Positions 27,892-36,041 of a stretch of 64,000 bases of DNA are shown here, in pieces. The position numbers were made by a program, and so were the translations under genes. Within the stretch, counting starts at the first letter, position 1. Each line of letters opens with the position of its first letter. The DNA is from CAVVJA01 sp963779485. GTDB lineage: Bacteria > Actinomycetota > Actinomycetes > Mycobacteriales > Jatrophihabitantaceae. The notes below the pieces were generated by a model. It worked only from the letters and a program-made list of their open reading frames with translations, did no database searches and was not told the DNA's origin. The DNA is taken from NCBI GenBank assembly GCA_963779485.1, contig CAVZYJ010000013.1:620001-684000 (forward strand). Reading direction: 5' to 3'.

Positions 27892-28397
27892 CCCATGCCT
27901 CCCATCTCTTCGAGGGCGAGTCGCAAAGCGTGCAGGGCGTAATGCGTGCGCGACTTCACCGTGCCGACCGGAATGCCGAGTCGCGCGGCCGCCTGGGCGA
28001 CGCTGGAGCCGCGGTAGTAGCACTCCAGCAGGACCTGGCGGTGCTCGGGCGACAGCCGGCGAAGGGCAGCGGTCACCACGGCGCTGTTCACTCGCTCGTC
28101 GGCACCATCGGAAACCGGCTTCTCCGGCAGGTCGGCCGTGACCAGCTCCCGCTGGTGACGGCTCGCCCGCCAATCGTCGATGACGATCCGGCGCGCCACC
28201 GTGAACAGCCAGCCCCGGGCCGACCCCTCCGATTGGTCGAGCACCGCCGGATGACGCCACGCTCGCAACAACGTTTCTTGCACCACGTCTTCGGCCCGGG
28301 CGCGGTCGCCACCAGTCAGGCTGACGACGTACGACCACAACGCCCCTGCATGTTCCTCATGCAGGGCACGCAGGAGGTCGGTCTCACTCCCGGCCAC
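27888..28397 (-). CDS. ECF RNA polymerase sigma factor
   Basis: 169 residues with regions sigma2 (YVVSLTGGDRARAEDVVQETLLRAWRHP, RGWLFTVARRIVIDDWR) and sigma4 (LSPEHRQVLLECYYRGSSVAQAAARLGIPVGTVKSRTHYALHALR). It resembles mycobacterial SigL/SigK-type factors with an adjacent zinc anti-sigma. The start is GTG 28397, behind GGAGGTG. A TGAACC-N16-CGTGTC promoter lies just upstream, suggesting autoregulation. The pair is inserted between prcA and pafA. Confidence 0.9.
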   Translation of the reverse strand: MAGSETDLLRALHEEHAGALWSYVVSLTGGDRARAEDVVQETLLRAWRHPAVLDQSEGSARGWLFTVARRIVIDDWRASRHQRELVTADLPEKPVSDGADERVNSAVVTAALRRLSPEHRQVLLECYYRGSSVAQAAARLGIPVGTVKSRTHYALHALRLALEEMGGMG

Positions 28398-28413
28398 ACC
28401 ACCTCCGTATTAG

Positions 28414-28441
28414 GACACGGCTCGAACCATCGTGAGGTTCA
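28414..28441 (-). promoter_or_regulatory. candidate ECF-type autoregulatory promoter
   Basis: On the minus strand TGAACC (28441-28436) and CGTGTC (28419-28414) are separated by 16 nt, like ECF -35/-10 elements; mycobacterial SigL promoters have nearly the same two boxes. It precedes the sigma GTG by about 17 bp. The -35 element overlaps the stop codon of prcA. Confidence 0.5.
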
Positions 28442-29236
28442 ATCGGAAGCGCCTTCGGCCGTCGGATCGGCGGTCTGGTCGAGCGTCACGTCATGCGGCG
28501 GGGTGTCCGCCGGTACTGGCGCCGCAGCCTGCTCCGCGGTCGCGGCCGGCAGCAATTCCGTCAGCGCAGCGCCCACATACCGCCGGAACTTGCGATTTGC
28601 CCGCGTGCGATCCAAGACTGCGACCTCGAGCTGCGCCGCCGGAAGGTCACGCGCCGACCCGTCGCCACCGACCGCGCCCAGCGCACCCACGGCGACCTGC
28701 AGCGCGTCCCGTAGGGGCAAGCCGGCCGTGAACATCTGACGGAGTGACGAGGTAAGTGCGTCCGCCTGTCCCCCCATGACCAGGAACTGTGGTTCGTCGA
28801 CGATCGTGCCGTCGTAGGACAGGCGATACATCTGATCCTCGTTCGGTTCGGTGCCGACTTCCGCGACGCACAGCTCGACCTCATAGGGCTTCTGCTGCTC
28901 GGTGAAGATGTTGCCCAGCGTTTGCGCGTACGCGTTCGCGAGCGCCCGGGCGGTGACGTCTTGCCGGTCGTAGGAGTAGCCGCGCAGGTCGGCGAGCCGG
29001 ATGCCGGCCACCCGAAGGTTCTCGAACTCGTTGTACTTCCCCACCGCGGCGAACCCGATGCGGTCATAGATCTCGCTCACCTTGTGCAGCGCCGAGCTGG
29101 CGTTCTCCGCGACGAACAGCACACCGTCGGCATAGGTCAGCACGACCACGCTCCGGCCGCGGGCGATGCCTTTGCGCGCGTATTCCGAACGGTCGCGCAT
29201 GATCTGCTCGGCCGACGCGTAGAACGGCATCGACAT
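28439..29236 (-). CDS. prcA: 20S proteasome alpha subunit
   Basis: 265 residues. N-terminal helix and gate region MSMPFYASAEQIMRDRSEYA, then KGIARGRSVVVLTYADGVLFVAEN, typical of actinobacterial alpha subunits; DRIGFAAVGKYNEFENLR and YSYDRQDVTARALANAYAQ follow. It forms the outer rings that dock ARC/Mpa. The C-terminal tail of about 35 residues is Ala/Thr/Pro-rich. It is transcribed after pup and prcB with a 47-bp gap. Confidence 0.97.
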   Translation of the reverse strand: MSMPFYASAEQIMRDRSEYARKGIARGRSVVVLTYADGVLFVAENASSALHKVSEIYDRIGFAAVGKYNEFENLRVAGIRLADLRGYSYDRQDVTARALANAYAQTLGNIFTEQQKPYEVELCVAEVGTEPNEDQMYRLSYDGTIVDEPQFLVMGGQADALTSSLRQMFTAGLPLRDALQVAVGALGAVGGDGSARDLPAAQLEVAVLDRTRANRKFRRYVGAALTELLPAATAEQAAAPVPADTPPHDVTLDQTADPTAEGASD

Positions 29237-29283
29237 GACGGCGGCTCCCTTCGTGGACTCGGCGGATCTCGGCTGGAGCCTGG

Positions 29284-30120
29284 TCAGGACCCGGGTCGGT
29301 CGCGCCGTTGCTCGACGATGTCGCGGACCACGGAGCCCAGCTCGTCGTCGGGAATGCGGGTCGTCCCGTCCGCCGAGGCGAGCCGTACCACCGGGAAGAT
29401 GCCGCGGGTCAGGTCAGGACCGCCCGTCGCCGAGTCGTCGTCGGCGGCGTCGTAGAGGGCCTCCACGACCACCCGGACGGCGGCCGCTTGGTCCAGTCCG
29501 GGCGTCCAGCGCTTCTTCAGGGAACCCTTCGCGAACAGCGACCCTGAACCGATCGCCTCGTAGTACTGCTCCGGATAGCGGCCGCCGGCAACGTCGAAGC
29601 TGAAGATCCGCCCGCTGGCTTGGGTGCGACCGTTCTGTGTGGCGTCGACGTCGAATCCGGCGAACAGCGGGAGGACAGCCAGCCCCTGCAGCGCTTGTCC
29701 GAGGTTGCCCCGGATCATCGTCGCGAGCCGGTTTGCTTTCCCGTCAAGCGTGAGCTGGGTGCCTTCGATCTTCTCGTAGTGCTCGAGCTCCACCTGGAAC
29801 AACCGCACGATCTCGATCGCCAATCCGGCGGCGCCCGCGATGCCGATAAGGGAGTAGTCGTCGGCGGCGAACACCTTCTCGATGTCACGCTGCGCGATCA
29901 GATTGCCGGCCGTCGATCGGCGATCGCCGGCCATTACGACCCCGCCGTCGCACACGGCGGCGACGATCGTCGTGCCATGTGGGACGGCGATCGTCGACGT
30001 TCCGCGCGGGAGTAGGTCGGGCGCGGCTACCGCGAGGAACTCGGTGAACGACGACGAGCCCGGCGTCGTCGCATACCGCAGAACTCCCGACGCCGCCGAC
30101 GGCAATCGACCGTCGCTCAC
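29284..30120 (-). CDS. prcB: 20S proteasome beta subunit
   Basis: 278 residues. A propeptide of about 49 residues ends at HG before TTIVAAVCDGGVVMAGDRRST, so Thr50 should become the N-terminal nucleophile after autocleavage. AAGLAIEIVRLFQVELEHYEK and AIGSGSLFAKGSLKKRW are typical. It overlaps pup by 4 bp, so translation is coupled. Confidence 0.97.
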   Translation of the reverse strand: MSDGRLPSAASGVLRYATTPGSSSFTEFLAVAAPDLLPRGTSTIAVPHGTTIVAAVCDGGVVMAGDRRSTAGNLIAQRDIEKVFAADDYSLIGIAGAAGLAIEIVRLFQVELEHYEKIEGTQLTLDGKANRLATMIRGNLGQALQGLAVLPLFAGFDVDATQNGRTQASGRIFSFDVAGGRYPEQYYEAIGSGSLFAKGSLKKRWTPGLDQAAAVRVVVEALYDAADDDSATGGPDLTRGIFPVVRLASADGTTRIPDDELGSVVRDIVEQRRDRPGS

Positions 30121-30323
30121 TGGCCGCCCTTTTGGACGAACGAGCGGACGAAGTCTTCGGCATTGGTCTCGAGCACATCGTCGATCTCGTCGAGGATCGC
30201 ATCGACGTCCTCGGTCAGCTTCTCGTGCCGTTCGGTGACATCCGATGCAGTGTCGGCCTCGACCTGGTCGACCTCGTCGGATTGTCGCTGCGCGCGGCTC
30301 TGACCACTGTCATGGGTCGGCAT
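30117..30323 (-). CDS. pup: prokaryotic ubiquitin-like protein Pup
   Basis: 68 residues, disordered N-terminal half and a helical C-terminal half (VDAILDEIDDVLETNAEDFVR) that forms a helix with ARC/Mpa. It ends SFVQKGGQ: the C-terminal Gln must be deamidated by Dop to Glu before ligation by PafA. GAGGGAG lies just upstream of the ATG. It overlaps prcB by 4 bp. Unlike in many actinobacteria, dop is not adjacent, because a diguanylate cyclase and the mini-ORF tract intervene. Confidence 0.98.
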   Translation of the reverse strand: MPTHDSGQSRAQRQSDEVDQVEADTASDVTERHEKLTEDVDAILDEIDDVLETNAEDFVRSFVQKGGQ

Positions 30324-30434
30324 CGTGGCACTCCCTCGTTCGTCCCCGATCTCACCCTAACGTGATGGCGCACGTTCAGGTCGGCAGTCGGAGTCCAGAA
30401 CGAAGAACAGTAGGCGGCCGGTTCGCCGGACCGC

Positions 30435-31757
30435 TCAGGCGACCTCGGTTGCCTTCATGACCGACTGCGGTGACGCGGCGAGACATACGGCGTTGCGGCC
30501 GGCGTCCTTCGCCACGTACAGAGCTCGATCGGCCGCGTGCAGCAGCTCGTCGAGCGTGTCGCCGTGCGGGCCGCGTACGGCGACACCGATGGACGCGGTC
30601 ACGGTCAACGGCTGCGTCGAGGTGATCACCTCGCTGGCGATGCGGAGCGACTCGATACGCCGGCGGACTCGCTCGGCGACGCCAGTCGCGGTTTCCATGT
30701 CGACACCGGGGACGAGCGCGACGAACTCCTCACCACCGAACCGGCCGACCGCGTCGTACCCACGGAACTCCTCGGCCAGCGCCTCGCCGACGGCACGCAG
30801 CGCGGCGTCGCCGCCGAGGTGGCCGTACTCGTCGTTGATGCGCTTGAAGTGGTCCATGTCGATGACGAACACGGCCACATTGGACTTGCGACGCCGCGCG
30901 GTCGCCAACTCCTGCTCGGCGAGCTGGCGCCAAGACGCGGCATTGAGCAGTTCCGTCTTCACGTCCGTCGTCGCGGCTTCCACCAGCTCCCGGATCAGCG
31001 CGTGGTGCTGCAGCAGGAAGACTGCCGGCAGGACGAGGACGGTCAGCCATGGCTCGCGAGCCAGGCAGACGGCCGTGACGCCACCCAGTACCAGCGTGCT
31101 GAACTCGAGGCCGTTCTCGAACCAGGAACCGAACAGCGCGGATCGGCTCGCCGAGGGAGACGTCAGGCGGACTGCCACGCTGATCAGCGCGGTGTTGCCG
31201 ATCCGGAAGATCACGATCGCGACGGCTATGGCCCCCACCGCTCCGATACCATCGGGAACGGTCATTGCCGGGAACCCCAGCGCTCGCAGCGCTACCGCGA
31301 TGGCCAGGCTAGGAAGCACATATGCGCTCGCGGTGTACAGCGCGCGGTAGCCGGGCTGGTCGGCCGGCCGGCCAATTCGCAACCAGGTGTGCAAGCACAC
31401 GAGCGCGATGAAAGCGGCAGCAATGCCGGGTGGAAGTAGCACGGCGGCTGGCAGCATCCACACCGAGTTCATGTTCATCGTGGAAGACTTGGTGTTCAGC
31501 AACCGTCGCCGCTTCTCCACTCGGCTGGTGAACTCGAGATAGACGACGGTAAGAGCGCCGAGAACGCCGGCCAGATAAAGATGAGTGACTCGCGCCGGAG
31601 CAGATACCACCGACCACGCCGTGAAAGCCACCGCCGAAACGATCACTAGCCCAACCCAGATTTGGGCGAGCGTCGGGACGCTCAAAAAACCGCGGCCGCC
31701 GGATCGGCGGACCTCGGAATGCGGGCGGGCACGGGAGATCGTGGTGCGTCCCTTCAA
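30435..31757 (-). CDS. membrane-bound diguanylate cyclase (GGDEF)
   Basis: 440 residues. About six to seven membrane helices in a MASE-like sensor region (about 25-235) precede a GGDEF domain (about 255-430). Active-site residues are intact: RFGGEEFVALVPG, with FVIDMDHFKRINDEYGHLGGD upstream for nucleotide/metal binding. No EAL domain is present. It makes cyclic di-GMP from GTP, probably responding to a membrane or external signal. No RxxD inhibitory site is obvious before GGEEF. It splits the usual pup-dop adjacency and is divergent from the mini-ORF cassette. Confidence 0.92.
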   Translation of the reverse strand: MKGRTTISRARPHSEVRRSGGRGFLSVPTLAQIWVGLVIVSAVAFTAWSVVSAPARVTHLYLAGVLGALTVVYLEFTSRVEKRRRLLNTKSSTMNMNSVWMLPAAVLLPPGIAAAFIALVCLHTWLRIGRPADQPGYRALYTASAYVLPSLAIAVALRALGFPAMTVPDGIGAVGAIAVAIVIFRIGNTALISVAVRLTSPSASRSALFGSWFENGLEFSTLVLGGVTAVCLAREPWLTVLVLPAVFLLQHHALIRELVEAATTDVKTELLNAASWRQLAEQELATARRRKSNVAVFVIDMDHFKRINDEYGHLGGDAALRAVGEALAEEFRGYDAVGRFGGEEFVALVPGVDMETATGVAERVRRRIESLRIASEVITSTQPLTVTASIGVAVRGPHGDTLDELLHAADRALYVAKDAGRNAVCLAASPQSVMKATEVA

Positions 31758-31811
31758 CGACGCGCTAGGGTCTTGGCGAACAATAGCCCATGGCTAGCCT
31801 GCTGTCACGAT

Positions 31812-31838
31812 ACACGCTTGACCGTGTACGAAGCGTGT
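31812..31838. promoter_or_regulatory. operator-like dyad between diguanylate cyclase and mini-ORF cassette
   Basis: A perfect 8-bp inverted repeat, ACACGCTT (31812-31819) and AAGCGTGT (31831-31838), with an 11-nt spacer. It lies 55 bp upstream of the cyclase start and about 310 bp before the first mini-ORF. The size and spacing suit a dimeric repressor or activator. No regulator gene is adjacent. Confidence 0.4.
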
Positions 31839-32146
31839 CTACGGCTGTATCCCTCCGTGACTGCGGCGAGCCCTGTGCTCACAGACACTAGGTCCTGATG
31901 AATGCATTTGGTCAGCCAGCGGAACCCGATAGTACGCGAGGGGGCGAGTCATTTGCCCGCCGGGCGGGAATATCTCGTTCGATACGGAATCTCAACTGCT
32001 ACAGCGCCATGCCGCCGACGATGAAGCCCCATGCGGAGCTCAGGAGGTGATGCGCATGCCGCCTCGACGACCTCACACATCCGCTGAAACTCGTGGACTG
32101 TCGTCAACTATTTCCTATCAAACGATTTCCGGAGGAGGTGAATTTT

Positions 32147-32179
32147 GTGTTGGCCGGACACGAATGGACCAAGCACTAG
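32147..32179 (+). CDS. mini-ORF 1: MLAGHEWTKH
   Basis: A 10-codon ORF starting at GTG and ending TAG. GGAGGAGGTGAA lies 4-15 nt upstream, complementary over its GGAGGTGA core to the 3' end of 16S rRNA. It shares L-x-GHEWT with mini-ORFs 2 and 3 and adds Lys-His. A CTATTTCC element 39 nt upstream recurs before mini-ORF 2, so the unit seems duplicated. No known family comes to mind. It could be a secreted or modified peptide precursor, or a regulatory translation unit. Confidence 0.55.
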   Translation: MLAGHEWTKH

Positions 32180-32237
32180 AACGCTATTTCCGAGCAAATA
32201 GTTTCCCGCAATATTTTAACCCCGGAGGTGAATTTTG

Positions 32238-32264
32238 ATGCTGACCGGACACGAGTGGACGTGA
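32238..32264 (+). CDS. mini-ORF 2: MLTGHEWT
   Basis: Eight codons from ATG to TGA. GGAGGTGAATTTT precedes the start, almost identical to the site of mini-ORF 1. Compared with the other copies, Leu, Gly, Glu and Thr codons differ only at synonymous positions, which points to selection on the peptide. The ATG overlaps the TGA of a longer frame (32050-32238) that runs through mini-ORF 1. An upstream CTATTT/AAATAG hairpin lies at 32184-32201. Confidence 0.6.
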   Translation: MLTGHEWT

Positions 32265-32322
32265 GTCTCGTCACTAACGAAACCGCCACCGATACGCACC
32301 ACCAGCTGGAGGTGAACTAGCA

Positions 32323-32349
32323 ATGTTGACCGGTCACGAATGGACGTGA
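32323..32349 (+). CDS. mini-ORF 3: MLTGHEWT
   Basis: Eight codons from ATG to TGA, with the same peptide as mini-ORF 2 but different Leu, Gly and Glu codons. GGAGGTGAACTAG lies just upstream. Its stop is 1 bp from the convergent dop stop codon, so no plus-strand gene follows. That argues against a simple attenuator leader. Confidence 0.6.
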   Translation: MLTGHEWT

Positions 32350-32350
32350 G

Positions 32351-33880
32351 TTAACGCGACGGCCCGACCAACGCGTCAATGAGCGCGCTGGCGGTCGGGC
32401 AGCGATCGAGAAGCGCACCAACGTGCGCGCGGGTGCCGCGCAGCGGTTCCAGGGTCGGCACTCGCACCAGTGATTCACGCCCCACGTCGAAGATGACGGA
32501 GTCCCATGAGGCCGCGGCGACGGCCGAGCCGTAACGGCGTAGGCACTCGCCGCGGAAGTAGGCACGGGTGTCCTCCGGCGCCGCCGACGTCGCCGATTGG
32601 GCCGCGTTGGGCGGCAGCAAGGTCTGCATCGCGCCTCGTGCGACGAGTCGGTGGTAGAGCCCTTTGTCGGCCCGCACGTCGGAGTACTGCAGGTCGATGA
32701 GTTGCAGCCGTGGGGCATCCCAATCGAGCCCGTCACGATCGCGGTATCCGTTCAGCAGCCGCAGCTTCGCCACCCAGTCCAATTCGCTCGCGAGCTGGGA
32801 CGGGTCGGCCTCGAGACGAGCGAGGATTGATTCCCACCGTTCGAGAACATCGCGGGTCTGCTCGTCGGCGTCCTCTCCTTGACGATCATCGACGAACTTC
32901 CGCGCCCGGTCGTAGTACTCAGCCTGCAGCTGGACAGCTGTCAACCGGCGTCCGTCCGCCAGCCGGATCAGATGCTGCAGCGCGGGATCGTGGGAGACCT
33001 CGTGCAGCTCCCGCACCGGTTGGGCGACGGTCAGGTCATCGGGCAAGAAGCCGTCTTCGATCATGGCGAGCACCAACGATGTCGTGCCCACCTTGAGGTA
33101 CGTCGAGATCTCGGACAGGTTCGCATCGCCGATGATCACGTGCAGTCGTCGATATCGGTCAGCGTCAGCATGCGGCTCGTCCCGGGTGTTGATGATCGGC
33201 CGCTTGAGCGTCGTCTCCAGGCCCACCTCGACTTCGAAGAAGTCGGCCCGCTGCGAGATCTGGAAGCCGGGCAACCGACCGTCTTGGCCGAGTCCCACCC
33301 GCCCGGCGCCGCATATGACCTGGCGGGATACGAAGAACGGCACCAGGTGGCGCACGATGGCGACGAACGGCGTCGCTCGGCTCATCAGGTAGTTCTCGTG
33401 GGCCCCGTAGGACGCCCCCTTGTTGTCGGTGTTGTTCTTGTAGAGATTGATCGGCGCGTTGACCCCGGGCATGGCGGCGACCCGACGGGCCGCCTCAGCC
33501 ATGACCAGTTCACCCGCTTTGTCCCAGCGGACGACATCGAGCGGCGTCGTCACTTCGGGCGTCGAGTACTCCGGGTGCGCGTGGTCGACGTACAGCCGAG
33601 CACCGTTGGGCAGGATCACGTTCGCCATGCCGGCGTCTTCCTCGGCTTCGATGAACTCCTGCGCGACACCGCCGGCGCCGCCGAGCTCGAAGCCGCGCGC
33701 GTCCCGAAGCGGGGACTCCTCCTCGAAGTCCCAGGCCGCCCGACGAGCTCGACCCGCCGGCAGACCGCTCGCATACGCATTGACCACCTGGGCCGAGAGC
33801 AGCATCGCGTTCGCGGACGGCTGGCCGGGCAGGCTGACGCCGTACTCGACCTCGGTCCCCATCACGCGGCGGACGCTCAC
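32351..33880 (-). CDS. dop: Pup deamidase/depupylase Dop
   Basis: 509 residues, a PafA paralogue. Dop converts the Pup C-terminal Gln to Glu and also removes Pup from substrates. Visible: RRVMGTEVEYGVSLPG with the catalytic-type Glu, the acidic Dop-loop region after FEEESPLRDARG, LYVDHAHPEYSTPE (Asp nucleophile region), YKNNTDNKGASYGAHENYLM and RPIINTRDEPHADADRYRRLH. It is located between arc and the mini-ORF tract. Confidence 0.97.
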   Translation of the reverse strand: MSVRRVMGTEVEYGVSLPGQPSANAMLLSAQVVNAYASGLPAGRARRAAWDFEEESPLRDARGFELGGAGGVAQEFIEAEEDAGMANVILPNGARLYVDHAHPEYSTPEVTTPLDVVRWDKAGELVMAEAARRVAAMPGVNAPINLYKNNTDNKGASYGAHENYLMSRATPFVAIVRHLVPFFVSRQVICGAGRVGLGQDGRLPGFQISQRADFFEVEVGLETTLKRPIINTRDEPHADADRYRRLHVIIGDANLSEISTYLKVGTTSLVLAMIEDGFLPDDLTVAQPVRELHEVSHDPALQHLIRLADGRRLTAVQLQAEYYDRARKFVDDRQGEDADEQTRDVLERWESILARLEADPSQLASELDWVAKLRLLNGYRDRDGLDWDAPRLQLIDLQYSDVRADKGLYHRLVARGAMQTLLPPNAAQSATSAAPEDTRAYFRGECLRRYGSAVAAASWDSVIFDVGRESLVRVPTLEPLRGTRAHVGALLDRCPTASALIDALVGPSR

Positions 33881-34050
33881 CCTGTCAGGCTACGTTCCGG
33901 ACCCGACGACAGCACGACGGCCGCGGCAATCCGGACCGATGACCTTCAGCACATCGTGATCGCCCGTCACCATCGGGACACTGGGGCGAGTAGCTACTAC
34001 CGGCTATGGCGTGCCTGCTTACTCCCAGTGCCTAGCCACCGCACGTCCGA

Positions 34051-34092
34051 TGATCTTGGACTTGTTGCTCTGCGACGATCAGTCCAAGATCA
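34051..34092. repeat. dispersed inverted repeat, copy 2
   Basis: Arms TGATCTTGGACT (34051-34062) and AGTCCAAGATCA (34081-34092), 12 bp perfect, 18-nt loop. It lies downstream of arc/mpa and upstream of dop, a terminator-like position. Confidence 0.85.
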
Positions 34093-34132
34093 CTAACGGG
34101 TAGCTCTAAGGCTCGACCTAAGGCGCCTTAGC

Positions 34133-35893
34133 TCACAAGTACTGCCCGGTGTTGCCGATCGTGTCGATCGAGCGACCGGTCTCGGTCCCCTTGCCGGAGA
34201 TCAGCGTTCGGATGTAGACGATCCGCTCACCCTTCTTTCCGGAGATCCGGGCCCAGTCGTCGGGATTCGTCGTGTTCGGCAGGTCCTCGTTCTCGCGGAA
34301 CTCGTCGACGCAGGCTGCCATCAGATGCTGCATTCGCAAGCCCCGCTGCCCGGTGGTCAGCAGATCCTTGATCGCCATCTTCTTCCCGCGATCGACGATG
34401 TTCTGGATCATCGCGCCGGAGTTGAAGTCGCGGAAGTACAGCGTCTCCTTGTCGCCGTTGGCGTAAGTCACCTCGAGGAATCGGTTCTCCTCCGACTCGG
34501 AGTACATCCGTTCCACGGTGTGCTGGATCATGTCGCTGACCGTCGCGTCGACGTTGCCACCGTGTTCGGCCAGGTCGTCGGTGTGGATGGGCAACGTCCG
34601 GGTGATGTACTTGGAGAAGATGTCACGAGCCGCTTCGGCATCGGGCCGTTCGATCTTGATCTTCACGTCCAGCCGGCCGGGCCGCAGGATCGCTGGATCG
34701 ATCATGTCCTCCCGGTTGGACGCACCGATGACGATGACGTTTTCCAGGCCTTCGACACCGTCGATCTCGCTGAGCAGTTGCGGGACGATGGTGTTCTCCA
34801 CGTCGGAGGAGACACCCGAGCCGCGAGTGCGGAAGATCGAGTCCATCTCATCGAAGAAGACGATGACCGGCGTCCCCTCGCTGGCCTTCTCCCGCGCCCG
34901 CTGGAAGACCAGGCGGATGTGACGCTCCGTCTCCCCCACGTACTTGTTGAGCAGCTCGGGGCCCTTGATGTTGAGGAAATAGGACTTGGCGTGGCCCCCG
35001 ACCTTCTCCACTTGCCTGGCGAGCGAGTTCGCCACTGCCTTGGCGATCAGCGTCTTGCCGCAGCCCGGCGGCCCGTACAACAGGATGCCCTTCGGTGGGC
35101 GCAGCTCGTGCTCCCGGAACAGCTCCGCGTGCAGGAACGGCAGCTCGACGGCGTCCCGGATCGCCTCGATCTGCCGGGCCAAGCCGCCGATGTCCGAGTA
35201 GTCGATGTCCGGAACCTCTTCGAGGACGAGCTCCTCGACCTCGCTCTTCGGGACGCGCTCGTAGGCGTACGCCGAGCGCGGCTCGAGCAGCAGGGAGTCG
35301 CCGACGCGCAACGGCTGTTCCCGCAGGATGTCGGCGATGTGGACGATGCGTTCTTCGTCGGTGTGCCCGATCACGAGCGCCCGATCGCCGCCTTCCAGCA
35401 GCTCCTTGAGCATCACGACTTCGCCGGCCCGCTCGTGTCCGCGCGCCGCCACCACGTTCATCGCCTCGTTGAGCATGACCTCCTGGCCATGCTGGAGTTC
35501 CGCGATATTCACATCCGGAGAGACGGCCACTCGCAGCTTGCGACCTCCGGTGAAGATGTCGACGGTGCCGTCGTCGTAACGCAGGAGGAACACGCCGTAG
35601 CCGCTCGGTGGTTGCGCGAGCCGGTCGATCTCCTCCTTGAGGGCGACCATCTGGTCGCGAGCTTCTCGCAAGGTCTCCGCGAGCCGCTCGTTACGCTCCC
35701 CCAGGCTCGCCGCCCGCGCCTGCGCCTCGGCCAGTCGATCCTCCAGAGCGCGGATATGACGCGGAGACTCGGCGACCTTCGCCCGCAGCAGCTCGACCTC
35801 TTGCTCAAGGAACGCCGTGCGCCGACGCAGGTCCCGGGAGGATTCATCGGCGCGATCGGATAACCGTCCGTATTCGTCGGACTCACGAGACAT
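34133..35893 (-). CDS. arc: proteasome-associated AAA ATPase ARC/Mpa
   Basis: 586 residues. An N-terminal coiled coil (about 20-75) captures Pup. Tandem OB domains follow (about 90-235). The AAA module has Walker A GPPGCGKTLIAKAV, Walker B VIVFFDEMDSIF, and the sensor region NVIVIGASNREDMIDPAILRPGRLD. The C-terminal QYL carries the penultimate Tyr that docks into the proteasome alpha ring. It unfolds pupylated substrates and feeds them to PrcAB. Confidence 0.97.
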   Translation of the reverse strand: MSRESDEYGRLSDRADESSRDLRRRTAFLEQEVELLRAKVAESPRHIRALEDRLAEAQARAASLGERNERLAETLREARDQMVALKEEIDRLAQPPSGYGVFLLRYDDGTVDIFTGGRKLRVAVSPDVNIAELQHGQEVMLNEAMNVVAARGHERAGEVVMLKELLEGGDRALVIGHTDEERIVHIADILREQPLRVGDSLLLEPRSAYAYERVPKSEVEELVLEEVPDIDYSDIGGLARQIEAIRDAVELPFLHAELFREHELRPPKGILLYGPPGCGKTLIAKAVANSLARQVEKVGGHAKSYFLNIKGPELLNKYVGETERHIRLVFQRAREKASEGTPVIVFFDEMDSIFRTRGSGVSSDVENTIVPQLLSEIDGVEGLENVIVIGASNREDMIDPAILRPGRLDVKIKIERPDAEAARDIFSKYITRTLPIHTDDLAEHGGNVDATVSDMIQHTVERMYSESEENRFLEVTYANGDKETLYFRDFNSGAMIQNIVDRGKKMAIKDLLTTGQRGLRMQHLMAACVDEFRENEDLPNTTNPDDWARISGKKGERIVYIRTLISGKGTETGRSIDTIGNTGQYL

Positions 35894-36041
35894 GCGGCCA
35901 CCTCCGGGTGCTGTGGTTCGCGAAAAACCACCCTACACAGGCTCGACCTACTCGGCCGAGAAGTAACCTCGCGGTGTGGGAGGCACCACGTTCACGCTAG
36001 CGCCGCCACACGGTTGACCGGGCGAGAGGACAATCAAGGTC

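Noticed and set aside
32021..32050. MKPHAELRR mini-ORF ahead of the cassette
   Set aside because: No ribosome site and no similarity to the GHEWT peptides.
32050..32238. A 63-codon ORF running through mini-ORF 1
   Set aside because: It has a good ribosome site but an unremarkable translation, and the repeats make better sense in the mini-ORF frames; kept only as a finding on overlap.
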